A DNA stretch of 64,000 bases from Enterobacteriaceae bacterium 89 (GCA_014156375.1 RQJH01000003.1:310001-374000); one strand, 5' to 3'; shown: positions 24,903 to 34,245, counted from the stretch's first letter. Program-made: numbers and translations. The notes: generated by a model not told the origin, from the sequence alone.

Positions 24903-25808
24903 TCAGGACGTTGGCCGGAAAACTGCGCCGAGTAATTCAATAATCAACTTCGCGCAGCTGAGGTCCGGATCCAGCTCCGGGTCATAGACGGTTACGGTCA
25001 TGCCGCAGCAAAGAGGGTCACTGACAAGCCGGGTACAAATATGCTCAAGCCACTGTGGATCTATCCCGGGACTTCCGGGGGAATCAACCGCAGGCATCAG
25101 CGACTGGTCGATAACGTCAACATCAAAATGGATCCAGAATCGGTATCGGGATTGACCTAACATCTGATGGATATGTTGCAGGATATTCTCAGGGCCAAGA
25201 GAGTGGGCGGTAAAAACGTCAATCTGATGGATCCCGGATTGTAAGACATCAGGCCAGGCAAAATCCGCATCGTGGGATTCTCGCTCGCCGAGCTGAAAAA
25301 CCTCATTGTCAGGCACCAGCGGCCCATTAATTCCAGGCCATTCGGTCAGAAGCTTTTCCCCACGCCCGGTTGCCAGCGCCAAATCCATACCGGCAACAGC
25401 ACCTGGCATTGTGCTGGGGTCATAGTTACCTGGATGACGAAAATCACTGTGCCCGTCAATGTGAATCAAAGAAACAAGCCCCTGACGACGAGCTCCGGCC
25501 AGCGCTCCCAACAAAATCGAGCAATCACCGCCGATAGCCAAAGGGAAAGCGCCCGACGCATGAACAGCAGCGACAATATCCGCCAGCTCAAGATTATATT
25601 CCCGGATGGCATGGCCGTTACGAAGGTGGGTGTCAGGTTCAGCATCAGGAGAATAAGAAGGGACTTCAAGCCTGGTGATGGATTCAGGCTGTAACCGATC
25701 CGCAAGACCGCTATCCATCAAAACTTGTGGCGCACGCCAACATCCGGGAATGTGTCCGGCACGTAGTGGGCGCAGCCCCAGATTGGTTGGCGCGAGAATA
25801 AGATGCAT
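24903..25808 (-). CDS. Arginase/agmatinase family hydrolase with a GGDCS site
   Basis: A 301-residue ureohydrolase-fold protein. The dinuclear metal motifs are seen at residues 116-123 (HIDGHSDF, for DAHxD) and later at WIHFDVDVID followed by PGSPG. The first metal motif, normally GGDHS, reads GGDCS (Cys96), replacing a usual Mn ligand. The family hydrolyses guanidino compounds to urea or formamide products; the substrate here is not predictable. The gene stands between DUF1345 and the YaaW-like pair. Confidence 0.85.
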   Translation of the reverse strand: MHLILAPTNLGLRPLRAGHIPGCWRAPQVLMDSGLADRLQPESITRLEVPSYSPDAEPDTHLRNGHAIREYNLELADIVAAVHASGAFPLAIGGDCSILLGALAGARRQGLVSLIHIDGHSDFRHPGNYDPSTMPGAVAGMDLALATGRGEKLLTEWPGINGPLVPDNEVFQLGERESHDADFAWPDVLQSGIHQIDVFTAHSLGPENILQHIHQMLGQSRYRFWIHFDVDVIDQSLMPAVDSPGSPGIDPQWLEHICTRLVSDPLCCGMTVTVYDPELDPDLSCAKLIIELLGAVFRPTS

Positions 25809-25871
25809 GGGTCATACCTCATACCAATGCTGTGCTTTATAAAATTTAACTTTAGTCGAGATGAGTTCAAT

Positions 25872-25925
25872 AAGTGAGCGAAGAAAATAAGGCTAAGTGG
25901 ATTCCTGGCGGTTATTTTCTCACTT
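25872..25925. promoter_or_regulatory. Interrupted 14-bp inverted repeat upstream of YaaW-like operon
   Basis: AAGTGAG (25872-25878) plus AAAATAA (25884-25890) are complementary to the uninterrupted TTATTTTCTCACTT (25912-25925). This gives a 14-bp stem with a 5-base bulge, followed by TTTTA. It lies about 110 bp before the YaaW-like start and may be an attenuator or terminator-like element. The interval 25809-26034 otherwise has no supported gene. Confidence 0.4.
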
Positions 25926-26034
25926 TTTTAGGCATTTACTGATTGCGCTCTTGCTCACTCCACTTTCTTCGGTAACATTTCGTCACATCCCCGGTTGTAC
26001 AGCAATGCCATCATGGGGCACACAAGGAAAATAT

Positions 26035-26841
26035 ATGAGCACTATTGATATTAAAGACGATCGGCCACTCGTTGAGCTGCTATTTAATGCCGAGAAGAGT
26101 GACCTTGATCTGCTAATTGATTACATCACCGACAATGGGAATGGGCGCATTTCACTTTCTTCAAGCGTGAAAAAACTCCTCGTCGAAGCCAAAGAGAACA
26201 ACGAGATTGATGAAGACACGCTTCGTGTGCTTATTCGGGAACTGCAGCTGTTTGGCGGCAATAGCTTTGCCAATCTGTTCCGTAAAAATGGGGTGGATTA
26301 TGCAGAAATTGTTGATGATGTGCTCGCCCGCCTGAAGATCAAAGCCCACAAGACCGCTTCTGTTGAAAGGAAAGAAAGCTTAATTATCAGCAAAGTGTTC
26401 GAAAATGCGTGGGATAAGATGAGTGATGAGGATAGAAAGAAGATCCTCGACAGCCTGGGGATAAAATCACTTTCGAGCCGTGAAGGGCTGGAAATTCTTT
26501 TACCCCGCATTGGCCTGGGTGGAATAGCGGCCTACCAGGTCACGGCGATAGTTGCCAGTTCTGTTGCTGCTATGGTCACTGGTCGCGTGCTCCAGGTGGC
26601 CGCTGGTTTTGGCTCCGGTCGTGTGCTTGGTGCTCTGGCCGGGCCGATAGGCATCGCTTTAACCGGGATCTACAGCGTTTACGATTTGGCGAATCCTGCT
26701 TTTCGCGTCACCTTACCCTGCATTGTGCAGATCGCGTGGATCCGCATGAAAAGTCTGCAAAATCTGTGTGATAGCTGTAATCATTCTCTTGAACAAAATG
26801 CCAAATTTTGCCCGCAGTGCGGTACGCCGGTAGGAGCATAA
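26035..26841 (+). CDS. YaaW/UPF0174-like protein with C-terminal zinc ribbon
   Basis: A 268-residue protein resembling E. coli YaaW: LIRELQLFGGNSFANLFRKNG corresponds to its LQHFGGDSIAN block, and FRVTLPCIVQIAWIRM to its C-terminal YRVTIPAVLQIA. A Gly/Ala-rich hydrophobic stretch (about residues 160-210) may enter a membrane. Unlike YaaW it ends with a zinc ribbon: Cys245, 248, 259 and 262 (LCDSCNHSL...FCPQCGTP). The ATG at 26035 follows AGGA; a GTG at 25897 would add a hydrophobic tail but looks less likely. Only three bases separate it from the next gene, so the two form an operon. Function unknown. Confidence 0.75.
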   Translation: MSTIDIKDDRPLVELLFNAEKSDLDLLIDYITDNGNGRISLSSSVKKLLVEAKENNEIDEDTLRVLIRELQLFGGNSFANLFRKNGVDYAEIVDDVLARLKIKAHKTASVERKESLIISKVFENAWDKMSDEDRKKILDSLGIKSLSSREGLEILLPRIGLGGIAAYQVTAIVASSVAAMVTGRVLQVAAGFGSGRVLGALAGPIGIALTGIYSVYDLANPAFRVTLPCIVQIAWIRMKSLQNLCDSCNHSLEQNAKFCPQCGTPVGA

Positions 26842-26844
26842 ACG

Positions 26845-27960
26845 ATGAACCAGTTACCAGAAAAATGGGTGATCGGAGACGATCCGCAGCACCCTGTCGT
26901 GTCCGTCACGGCGATGACTCCCTCAGTTCTGGAAGAGGGATATGCGTTGGAAGAAGGTGATGTTTCAGGAATTTCCAGACTGAGCCCTTTATTACAGGCT
27001 ATCCCGACAGCACTAACGTCAAACCATCTGTCCCAGCATAATTATATGGAAGTTATTATTAATGGGCCTCTGGCGAAAACTAAAGATGGAATAGGGTATC
27101 GGGCCTTTAGCTTTGGCGATGACGGAAAAATAGCAGAGCAGGCCGTTCTTATGGATGCGGATAAACTGGGCAATCTGGTGAATACTGGGCTGTTGCTGCA
27201 AACCGCTTCAGTGCTGCTGGCACAAAAGCATCTGGCCGACATCAATGAGAAACTGGTGGCTATTGCTGAAGACGTTAAAAAAGTCTCCGAATTCCAGCAT
27301 AACGACCGAACTTCAAAAATTGACGCCGCAATAAAGTATTTACGCCAGATTGCCCCCGGACTGCAGAAAGGAGAATTGTCTCCGACGATCCGACACAAAC
27401 TGGAAGATTTCGAAGTGCAATTTAGCGGCATTCAGTCGCATTTGCGACAGGACATTATCACCACCAGCAAAGAAGTAAGAAGTTGCGCAGATCCTGATTT
27501 TTTTGGTACGAACGGCATTACCAAAAAGATTAATGGCTTACAGAAGGATCTGCAAAAACACATTGTCGAATGGAAGATGGCTTTGGGCGTGCGGATCTGT
27601 GCTCTGAAAATGGTTTCACTTTTTGAAGGAGACGCCTCGCTGCAAATCTCAAGAGAAGACAGCCTCAGACAGGACGTCGAGGAGTTCAGAGTGATTCTTG
27701 AGGATGCAGAGCGTATTCAGCGAGATCGCATTGCCGGTCTATCGTCCTTTACAGAGTCAGATAACGCGACGAATGCAAATAAGGTGCTGCTAAATAAATG
27801 GCTGAAGCTTCATTTAGCGCCACAAATGCAGCAGACGAAAGATCTCCAGCAGACGCTGGAACAATTTTCACAACAGCTGGCGATAGCAAAGTCTGAACCG
27901 ACACGGCTGGTGGTGGAAATGGAGAATGGGCAACCGGTAAAACTGTTTCACGCCAAATAG
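26845..27960 (+). CDS. Helical protein of unknown function, partner of the YaaW-like gene
   Basis: I do not recognise this 371-residue protein. It has no signal peptide or clear membrane helix. The first 110 residues are mixed alpha/beta (YMEVIINGPLAKTKDGIGYRAF). The rest is mainly long charged helices: VLLAQKHLADINEKLVAIAEDVKKVSEFQ, LQKDLQKHIVEWKM and LHLAPQMQQTKDLQQTLEQF look coiled-coil. Base composition is less G+C rich than the core genes. It follows the YaaW-like gene by three bases and is followed by a hairpin. A scaffold or effector role beside a zinc-ribbon protein is only a guess. Confidence 0.7.
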   Translation: MNQLPEKWVIGDDPQHPVVSVTAMTPSVLEEGYALEEGDVSGISRLSPLLQAIPTALTSNHLSQHNYMEVIINGPLAKTKDGIGYRAFSFGDDGKIAEQAVLMDADKLGNLVNTGLLLQTASVLLAQKHLADINEKLVAIAEDVKKVSEFQHNDRTSKIDAAIKYLRQIAPGLQKGELSPTIRHKLEDFEVQFSGIQSHLRQDIITTSKEVRSCADPDFFGTNGITKKINGLQKDLQKHIVEWKMALGVRICALKMVSLFEGDASLQISREDSLRQDVEEFRVILEDAERIQRDRIAGLSSFTESDNATNANKVLLNKWLKLHLAPQMQQTKDLQQTLEQFSQQLAIAKSEPTRLVVEMENGQPVKLFHAK

Positions 27961-27967
27961 AGAACAA

Positions 27968-27989
27968 CTGCCCGGCTCACACCGGGCAG
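27968..27989 (-). terminator. Intrinsic terminator between the unknown gene and iutA
   Basis: A perfect 8-bp stem CTGCCCGG/CCGGGCAG has a CTCACA loop. On the minus strand it is followed by TTGTTCT, so it ends the aerobactin transcript, and it may also act on the plus strand. Confidence 0.7.
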
Positions 27990-27999
27990 TCAAACAGGT

Positions 28000-30195
28000 T
28001 TAGAACAGAACCGAATAGTTCAGACCGAAGGTGCGGCCGCGGCCTTTGTAGTCATACAGTGAGGCAGGACCATAGCCCGGGCTGTAGTACAGCGGCGCAC
28101 GCTGGCCCCAGACGGTGGTGTAGTCGCGGTCGAGCAGGTTTTCCACGCTGAAGCTGAGTTTCCCTACCGGCAGGTTGTAGCTGCCAAGCAGATCGAAGGT
28201 GGTGTAACCGTCGATGCTGTAGCCCTGAGCGTCGCTGATGCCGAAGGAGGTGGTGCTCTGCACGCGCAGGCTCCACGGATCCGGCGCCCAGCCGATGTAA
28301 GCCGTTGCTTTCGACGGGCTCGCCACCTTCACGTCATACTTTTCCCAGCTGCCGTTCACTCGTGACTCGGTTTTCAGGAAGTTGAAGTTACCGCCGGTGC
28401 TCCAGTTGGTATCCGGAATGAAGTAATCCACCGCGCCTTCCACGCCGTAGATGCGGCGCTTGTCGTCAACGACGCTGATGGTCAGGTCTTTATTCGCCAC
28501 CACGCTTTTGTCGGAAATCGAGTAGTAAGCCGCGATTTGCGTGCGCAGGTTGTCGCCGTTATAGCGCCAGCCCAGCTCGTAGGAGTTAACCTTCACGCCT
28601 TCAAGCGTGCTGTCGTCAACGTTAACGCTGTTGGTCAGCGGAAGATGTCCGTTTACCGCTGCGCCGTAGGTGCCACGGCCGTAGTATTTGCCCGGATCCG
28701 GCAGCTCAACGCCCTGAGAGAAGTTGAACCAGGTCTGCTGACGTTCGGTCAGATGCGCCAGGATCCCCGCGTTAAACAGGAAGTTGTCGTAATCAACCGA
28801 TCCGCCCGGAATTGCGTCGGCAGACTGCGCCTTACCGGCGGCAATTTGCTGCTGCTGGGCATAGCCAATGAAATCATCAATCGTGTTTTCGGTGTACTGA
28901 TAGCGCACGCCGCCGCTCAGCGTGAAGATGTCATTGATGTCATAGCTGGACTGCAGGAACGCCGCCAGGTTGGTGATGTCATAAGACGGATAACGCCCGG
29001 TGGTGTAAATGCTCTGGTTGTTCAGACCACCGGAAGCGCTGGCTTTCGCCAGGTCGAAGAACATCTGATTCGAAGTGAAGCGCTCATGATCGGCATCCAG
29101 CCCGTAGGTCAGCTGCCAGCCGCTGAGCGGTTCGCTGTTCATGGTCAGCTTGGCGCCGTACTGGGCGGTATCCTGCTGTGAGGACGAAAATGCGGTCGCC
29201 TTTTTATTGGCGTTGACCGTCGGGAACGGATAGAACAGCAGGGACTCATCGCGGTAGTAGACCTGTCCAACCAGCTCCTGGCCCCAGAAGTCGCTGTTGG
29301 AATATTGCAGGCTCATCAGATGACGTTCGGTGCCCGGCACACGATCCGAATCCAGGCCTTTGCTGACGTACGGCGTGCTGTTACCGGAAATGGCGGAGAA
29401 ATCTTTGCCAAGATTCAGGCCGTAGTCGTCGTCGCCCTGGCTTTTATAGTACTGAGTGACCAGCTGCAGCTGCTGATTATCATCGATATTCAGCGTTCCG
29501 GTGCCCATCACGTCCAGACGGTCGGAATACTGCAACCCGGTCTGGGTGTTATCCAGCAGAGTCGCGTCGCCGTTGCCGTCATACCAGCCGCCAAATTTCT
29601 GATACGCCACCGATGCACGGCCGGAGATGTGTTCGTTACCGCCGGAGATGGCGCTGGCCACGCGCTCATCGTGATCTTTGCTGCTGTTAAAGCCGCTCTT
29701 CACGCCGGTTTCAAACTCCAGCTCGGTATCCGGCTGGCCTTTTTTGGTGACGATATTGATAAGACCGCCGGTACTGCCGCCGCCGTACAGCGCGGTGGCA
29801 CCGGAAATCACTTCAATATGATCGATGTTGAACGGGTCGATAGAGTCCAGCTGGCGGCTGTCGGTACGCGAGGAGTTGAGACGCACGCCGTCAACCAGCA
29901 CGACCAGCGGACGGCCGCGCACGTTCATGCCATAGTTGGTACGGCTCTGGCTGCTGACGTCAAGACCTGGGATCAGCTGTGCCAGCGCGTCCTTCAGCTC
30001 TTTACCGCCCTGGATCTGCTGCTCGAGTTCCGCGTTTTCAATGACCCAGGTGGTCTGCGCCATTTCTGCCACCGTACGGTTGCTACGGCTGGCGGAAACA
30101 ACCTGAGTTTCTTCAGGTTGCTGCGCCACGGCGGGAGCCATCATCGCGAGAAGCAGAGGGTTAAGCGCCCAGAGCGTATGTTTTTTGGTGATCAT
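28000..30195 (-). CDS. iutA: Ferric aerobactin outer-membrane receptor IutA
   Basis: The protein (731 residues from the ATG at 30195) closely matches E. coli IutA throughout. It has a signal peptide (ALNPLLLAMMAPAVAQQ) and a TonB box region just after it. The plug domain includes NYGMNVRGRPLVVLVDGVRL and VISGATALYGGGSTGGLINI, and a 22-strand barrel ends in LNYSVLF with a terminal Phe. It imports ferric aerobactin with TonB energy. Three consecutive ATGs occur; the third (30195) is best spaced from AAGGA. It is the last gene of the iuc operon. Confidence 0.97.
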   Translation of the reverse strand: MITKKHTLWALNPLLLAMMAPAVAQQPEETQVVSASRSNRTVAEMAQTTWVIENAELEQQIQGGKELKDALAQLIPGLDVSSQSRTNYGMNVRGRPLVVLVDGVRLNSSRTDSRQLDSIDPFNIDHIEVISGATALYGGGSTGGLINIVTKKGQPDTELEFETGVKSGFNSSKDHDERVASAISGGNEHISGRASVAYQKFGGWYDGNGDATLLDNTQTGLQYSDRLDVMGTGTLNIDDNQQLQLVTQYYKSQGDDDYGLNLGKDFSAISGNSTPYVSKGLDSDRVPGTERHLMSLQYSNSDFWGQELVGQVYYRDESLLFYPFPTVNANKKATAFSSSQQDTAQYGAKLTMNSEPLSGWQLTYGLDADHERFTSNQMFFDLAKASASGGLNNQSIYTTGRYPSYDITNLAAFLQSSYDINDIFTLSGGVRYQYTENTIDDFIGYAQQQQIAAGKAQSADAIPGGSVDYDNFLFNAGILAHLTERQQTWFNFSQGVELPDPGKYYGRGTYGAAVNGHLPLTNSVNVDDSTLEGVKVNSYELGWRYNGDNLRTQIAAYYSISDKSVVANKDLTISVVDDKRRIYGVEGAVDYFIPDTNWSTGGNFNFLKTESRVNGSWEKYDVKVASPSKATAYIGWAPDPWSLRVQSTTSFGISDAQGYSIDGYTTFDLLGSYNLPVGKLSFSVENLLDRDYTTVWGQRAPLYYSPGYGPASLYDYKGRGRTFGLNYSVLF

Positions 30196-30223
30196 CATCA
30201 TTCCTTTAGACGGGCGGAAAATA

Positions 30224-31558
30224 TCAGCCCAAAGATGCTGTGTAGTGAGTTTGTGAAGCAGCCTCTGGCTGCGGTTTCTTCAGGCTGCTGCTGCGCCACT
30301 GGATAAGCGGCTGCGGCATACTGAGATCGAACAAATCACGCCCGGTGGCGCGATTCAGAATACGGGCGGCGCGCCATGCCATCAGGCTGAGCTGCGGCTC
30401 GGCGATACCGTGGGTGTTCATACTGGCGTTGACCGCGAAGATCTGGTTCTCTTTCGGGCCGTTCCATTCAACGGTGAAGTCTTCACGAACGTTAAAGCTG
30501 CACTCATCGCGCAGGGATATACGTGGGATCAGCGGAGCAAGCATCTGCGGCAGCGCAGGGCGGTAGCCGGTAGCGAAAATCACCACGTCGGTTTTCAACT
30601 GGTCGTAGCCTTTATCCAGATGGTGCTCAAGCAGCAGGTTCCAGCTCTGGCCCTGGCTTTCCAGCCCGGTGACGGAGCGGCTCGGCATCAGGCGGGCGTT
30701 ACGCGGCAGGCCAAGGACTTCAAAGCGGTGATATAGCTCGCGGTAGATCGCCAGCAGAGACTCGGCGGTAATCCCGTCTGAAGTCATTTTTTGTTCGTCG
30801 AGCATCTTCTGGCGGGCGGCTTCGTTCAGGCCGATAAAGCCAGAAACATACTCCGGGGTGAAGTACTCGTTAGCGAACGCTGCTTCATCGAGCGCATTAA
30901 AGTTATTGCGGCGCGACACCCAGCTAATCTCCGCGACTTCTCCCCATTCCCCACGCAGCGCGTTGAGGAACAGGTCGGCACCGCTTTGCCCGCCGCCAAC
31001 GACAGTGACGCGTTTACCGCGCAGGTCAGGCTGACGCAGGCTCATCTCGCTGGCGTGGAAGCAGGTAGAGGACACCTTTTGTACGCACGGCGGCAGATGC
31101 GGCTGCTTGCCGATGCCAAGGCAAATATGGCGGGCGAAGGTTTCACCCTGTGACGTTGTCACCGAAAACAGCTGACGCTTGTCATCGAAATCGATGCGCT
31201 CAACGGTGTTGTTGAAGTGCAGATTAGCCATGCCGTCGGCGGCCCAGCGCAGGTAATCAGAAAACTCATCGCGGGACACCGTGCGCAGCTCGGTGGTCAG
31301 GAAACGGTAGAATTTTTTCCGTTTGACCAGATAGTTAACGAAGCTGAACGGGCTGGTTGGCGCGACGGCGCTGACCAGATCCTTCAGAAACATGGTCTGC
31401 ATATGGCAGTCCGGCACCAGCATGCCGGGATGCCAGGCAAACTGCGCGCGTCCGTCGAAAAAGCGGGTACTGAAGTCCTCAGCTTCATGAGCCAGCGCGG
31501 CGATGCTCAGGTTAAACGGGCCGATGCCCACGCCAACGAAATCTACAGTGTTTGTCAT
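30224..31558 (-). CDS. iucD: L-lysine N6-monooxygenase IucD
   Basis: The 444-residue flavoprotein matches E. coli IucD. It hydroxylates the side-chain nitrogen of lysine using FAD, NADPH and O2, the first step of aerobactin synthesis. Motifs are the FAD site VDFVGVGIGPFNLSIAALAH, the NADPH site VTVVGGGQSGADLFLNAL, and DVVIFATGYR near the C-terminus. It starts three bases after iucC and precedes iutA by 28 bases. Confidence 0.97.
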   Translation of the reverse strand: MTNTVDFVGVGIGPFNLSIAALAHEAEDFSTRFFDGRAQFAWHPGMLVPDCHMQTMFLKDLVSAVAPTSPFSFVNYLVKRKKFYRFLTTELRTVSRDEFSDYLRWAADGMANLHFNNTVERIDFDDKRQLFSVTTSQGETFARHICLGIGKQPHLPPCVQKVSSTCFHASEMSLRQPDLRGKRVTVVGGGQSGADLFLNALRGEWGEVAEISWVSRRNNFNALDEAAFANEYFTPEYVSGFIGLNEAARQKMLDEQKMTSDGITAESLLAIYRELYHRFEVLGLPRNARLMPSRSVTGLESQGQSWNLLLEHHLDKGYDQLKTDVVIFATGYRPALPQMLAPLIPRISLRDECSFNVREDFTVEWNGPKENQIFAVNASMNTHGIAEPQLSLMAWRAARILNRATGRDLFDLSMPQPLIQWRSSSLKKPQPEAASQTHYTASLG

Positions 31559-31561
31559 GAT

Positions 31562-33298
31562 TTAGTCCCTGGTTACCAGCCACAGCGGATTTTGCAGATC
31601 CTCAAGATAGTTCGGCAGCATGCGGCTCCCGCCGTCCTGGTCAGGCCAGGTCAGTTTTACCGGGTTCAGCACAACGCGAATGATTTGTGGCTTGAAGAGA
31701 GTGAAAAGAGTGAAACGGGCTGACATCTGTGGATGCGCCTGCATGTAATCACTCAACACGGCTGCCAGCAGTTGATAAAAGCGCGTTTCCGGCACGCCCA
31801 GGCGGGCCATCAGCGGCGAAATAAAACGCAGCACCGTCACAAAATGGCCGGTCTGCAAATCATGAATTAAGTAGTCGGCGCTCAGGCGGGAAGTTACGTC
31901 CTTCACTTCCTGAGGCAGGGAGTCCATCTCCGGGAACTCCTCTTTCACCAGACGCATGTCGCCCTGGAAATCTTTCAGCAGCACGTGCTGCGGCAGGCCA
32001 TTTTTCATGGCGAGGGTAATGTTTTGCCCGTGGGCGATCAGCGAAACACCGTAGCGGCAGAGCAGGTGGTACAGCGGCACCACAACCACGCGGAACATCT
32101 GCGAAAGCCAGGCTTCAGCCTCCAGTCCGGACTGGGCAATATACGCAGCAATCAGCGGCTGATTGTTTTCATCGCACTCCATCAGCGTCGCCATCAGGAT
32201 TGGCGTTTCATCCGCCTCGAGCCAGCGGCACGGGTTTTCACGCCAGATAACGCCGAGCATTTCCTGGTAGCGATAGGGAGCCTGAGCCAGCGCGGCATAG
32301 CCTTCATGAGAGACGTAACCGGCAGCAGGTTCGCCGAGGATCACCGCGCCGCTCTGTACCAGAGTCGGGTCGGTGGCGAAAATGGTCTGAAGCCAGCGCG
32401 AAGCCAGCGGCCCGGCGGCGATATATTTGCCGGGGATCCCGCGATAGCAGGAAGTGTTGTAGATAGTCAGAGGCAGTTTGATGTCCAGACCACCCTGGCG
32501 GCTGACGTTGGTCAGGGTGCGCAGAGACTGCTGAGCAAGCCAGCGATCGCCAAATTCTCCCAGTGACACCATCCGGCCTTCGGCCAGATCCGCCACAAAC
32601 TCCAGGGCAATTTTTTGCTGCCACTGCCACGGATGCACCGGCATCGGCAGCCATTCGTCATCGTTGAGCCCAAGCTCCTGCCAGCTCTGCGCGAAACGGG
32701 CAAGCTCCTGAGGATCCATCGCCGCGGCCAGCAGTTGCTTTATTTCCAGCTCGCTGTCGCAGCGCCAGACCATATGCTCGCGCTTAACCGCCAGCCAGTG
32801 CAGGCGGAAGCTGTTACCGTACTCAGGCGCGTAGCGCTCAAGCGCTTCCTGACCCCAGCCGCGACGGCCTTTATTGAAAGCGAACTTAGGATGACCGCTC
32901 AGCAGGCACTGCAAGCGGTCGGCGTCCAGGGAAACGAGATCTTCGGCGCTCATTCCACGGCGGGCGTTTCTCAGCTGCAGGTCGCCCAGCAGCGTGGCGT
33001 ACAGATCCTGCATGTGCTCAGCGACGGTGGCGTCGCTCATCGACAGCACCGGCTTAAGCTGCATCAGCAGGGTTTGCGCCACCACAGGTTCGTCGGCGCA
33101 GCGCAGGGTGTTGGCGTCAATCCACAGCCAGCCCCAGATCCCGCGCTGTGCTTCAAAGTGCCATTCCGCACCCGGCAGGCTGATGCAGTAGCGGTCATCA
33201 CCCTGAGATTCGGCATGGAACACCTGTTCGTACTCCAGCTCTGCCAGCATTTTCGCAACCAGCTGGCGGTTGACGATTTCCCAGTCCTTTTGGTTCAT
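31562..33298 (-). CDS. iucC: Aerobactin synthase IucC
   Basis: This 578-residue NIS (NRPS-independent siderophore) synthetase joins the second N6-acetyl-N6-hydroxylysine to the citryl intermediate made by IucA. It matches E. coli IucC closely. The NIS signature regions HPKFAFNKGRRGWG, LPVHPWQWQQ, SLRTLTNVSRQGG and LIAHGQNITLAMKNGLPQ are present. The ATG at 33298 shares one base with the iucB stop (TGATG), giving coupling; an in-frame GTG one codon earlier is less likely. Confidence 0.97.
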   Translation of the reverse strand: MNQKDWEIVNRQLVAKMLAELEYEQVFHAESQGDDRYCISLPGAEWHFEAQRGIWGWLWIDANTLRCADEPVVAQTLLMQLKPVLSMSDATVAEHMQDLYATLLGDLQLRNARRGMSAEDLVSLDADRLQCLLSGHPKFAFNKGRRGWGQEALERYAPEYGNSFRLHWLAVKREHMVWRCDSELEIKQLLAAAMDPQELARFAQSWQELGLNDDEWLPMPVHPWQWQQKIALEFVADLAEGRMVSLGEFGDRWLAQQSLRTLTNVSRQGGLDIKLPLTIYNTSCYRGIPGKYIAAGPLASRWLQTIFATDPTLVQSGAVILGEPAAGYVSHEGYAALAQAPYRYQEMLGVIWRENPCRWLEADETPILMATLMECDENNQPLIAAYIAQSGLEAEAWLSQMFRVVVVPLYHLLCRYGVSLIAHGQNITLAMKNGLPQHVLLKDFQGDMRLVKEEFPEMDSLPQEVKDVTSRLSADYLIHDLQTGHFVTVLRFISPLMARLGVPETRFYQLLAAVLSDYMQAHPQMSARFTLFTLFKPQIIRVVLNPVKLTWPDQDGGSRMLPNYLEDLQNPLWLVTRD

Positions 33299-34245
33299 CA
33301 CAGGCCCACCTCCGTGAAGAAGCGGGAGCGTTCTGCCATCACCAGGCGTGAACGTTTATGCGGGAAGTCGAACTCTTTCATCGTCTGATAGCCAGCGGCG
33401 TCAAAATGACGGAACAGGCGCTGGTTATCGGCACGCGGCTCCAGCACCGTGCGCTGCGTGCGGGGTTCATCCAACAGCAGATAATGGGTCAGCCCGCGCA
33501 GCCAGCTTTGCACATAGTGCGCGCCGCGCCATTGCTGCTCACCAACCAGCAGATGCAGGCCGCGATCGTGCGGTTGCCAGGTATAGTGACGACCGATTCT
33601 GTCTTCTGCCGCCCAGTAGATTTCGAAGTAGCTGAACGGCTGATCGTCGAAGCAGCCAATCAGTGGGAAAGCATGCTTACCGGTCAGCTGGCGCTCCAGG
33701 TACGCGGTCTGCACTTCGAGAGAACCGCTTTGCTCCCAGAAATACGCAACGCGCGGATCGTTCATCCAGCGGGTGAAGTGTTCAGCGTCGCGCGCCGGAT
33801 CGGCTACGCGGAAGCTCAGCGTTTTGCGAACACGAGGATCGTAACGGCGATAAACTTCGCCTTCAGGACGCGCAGGGCGCTGCGGGAAGTAGATTTCACG
33901 CTCAGCGTCGTAAACCATTTCACCGCTTGCCCGCTTCGACGGGGCACTCAACCACAGCGGCAGCTGCCAGAAGGCATCGCGATGAATAATGTCGCCGTTG
34001 ATCTGGGCAAACAGGGCCAGCGCCTGCGGCTCTTCACGCCATTCGCCGTAAGGTAAAACCAGCGCGGAAATCTGCGGAGCGGCAATGAAGATCTGGTCGA
34101 TCGCATCACGCAGCCAGCCTTCCGGTAACGCTCCCGGCCAGTGGAGGATCGCGCTGCTATCCAGTCCCCAGCCAAGATTCAGCTGAGCGTCAAGTTTGTC
34201 ACAGCGCAGACCGTGCAGGCTGTGAACGATATTGGCCTTAGACAT
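33298..34245 (-). CDS. iucB: N6-hydroxylysine O-acetyltransferase IucB
   Basis: The 315-residue protein has the same length as E. coli IucB and matches it throughout. It acetylates N6-hydroxylysine with acetyl-CoA to form the hydroxamate group. The GNAT-like C-terminal half carries FTRWMNDPRVAYFWEQSGS and GLHLLVGEQQWRGAHYVQSW. It starts immediately after the iucA stop (TGAATG) and overlaps iucC by one base, so the biosynthetic genes are tightly coupled. Confidence 0.97.
   Translation of the reverse strand: MSKANIVHSLHGLRCDKLDAQLNLGWGLDSSAILHWPGALPEGWLRDAIDQIFIAAPQISALVLPYGEWREEPQALALFAQINGDIIHRDAFWQLPLWLSAPSKRASGEMVYDAEREIYFPQRPARPEGEVYRRYDPRVRKTLSFRVADPARDAEHFTRWMNDPRVAYFWEQSGSLEVQTAYLERQLTGKHAFPLIGCFDDQPFSYFEIYWAAEDRIGRHYTWQPHDRGLHLLVGEQQWRGAHYVQSWLRGLTHYLLLDEPRTQRTVLEPRADNQRLFRHFDAAGYQTMKEFDFPHKRSRLVMAERSRFFTEVGL

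Noticed and set aside
25897..26034. N-terminal extension of the YaaW-like gene from a GTG
   Set aside because: The extension is hydrophobic and not shared with YaaW relatives, and the ATG at 26035 has a well-placed AGGA. A signal-like extension cannot be fully excluded.
29305..30306. 333-codon plus-strand frame opposite iutA/iucD
   Set aside because: It is an antisense shadow of the very well conserved iutA coding sequence; composition follows the codon pattern of the real gene and no family resemblance is seen.
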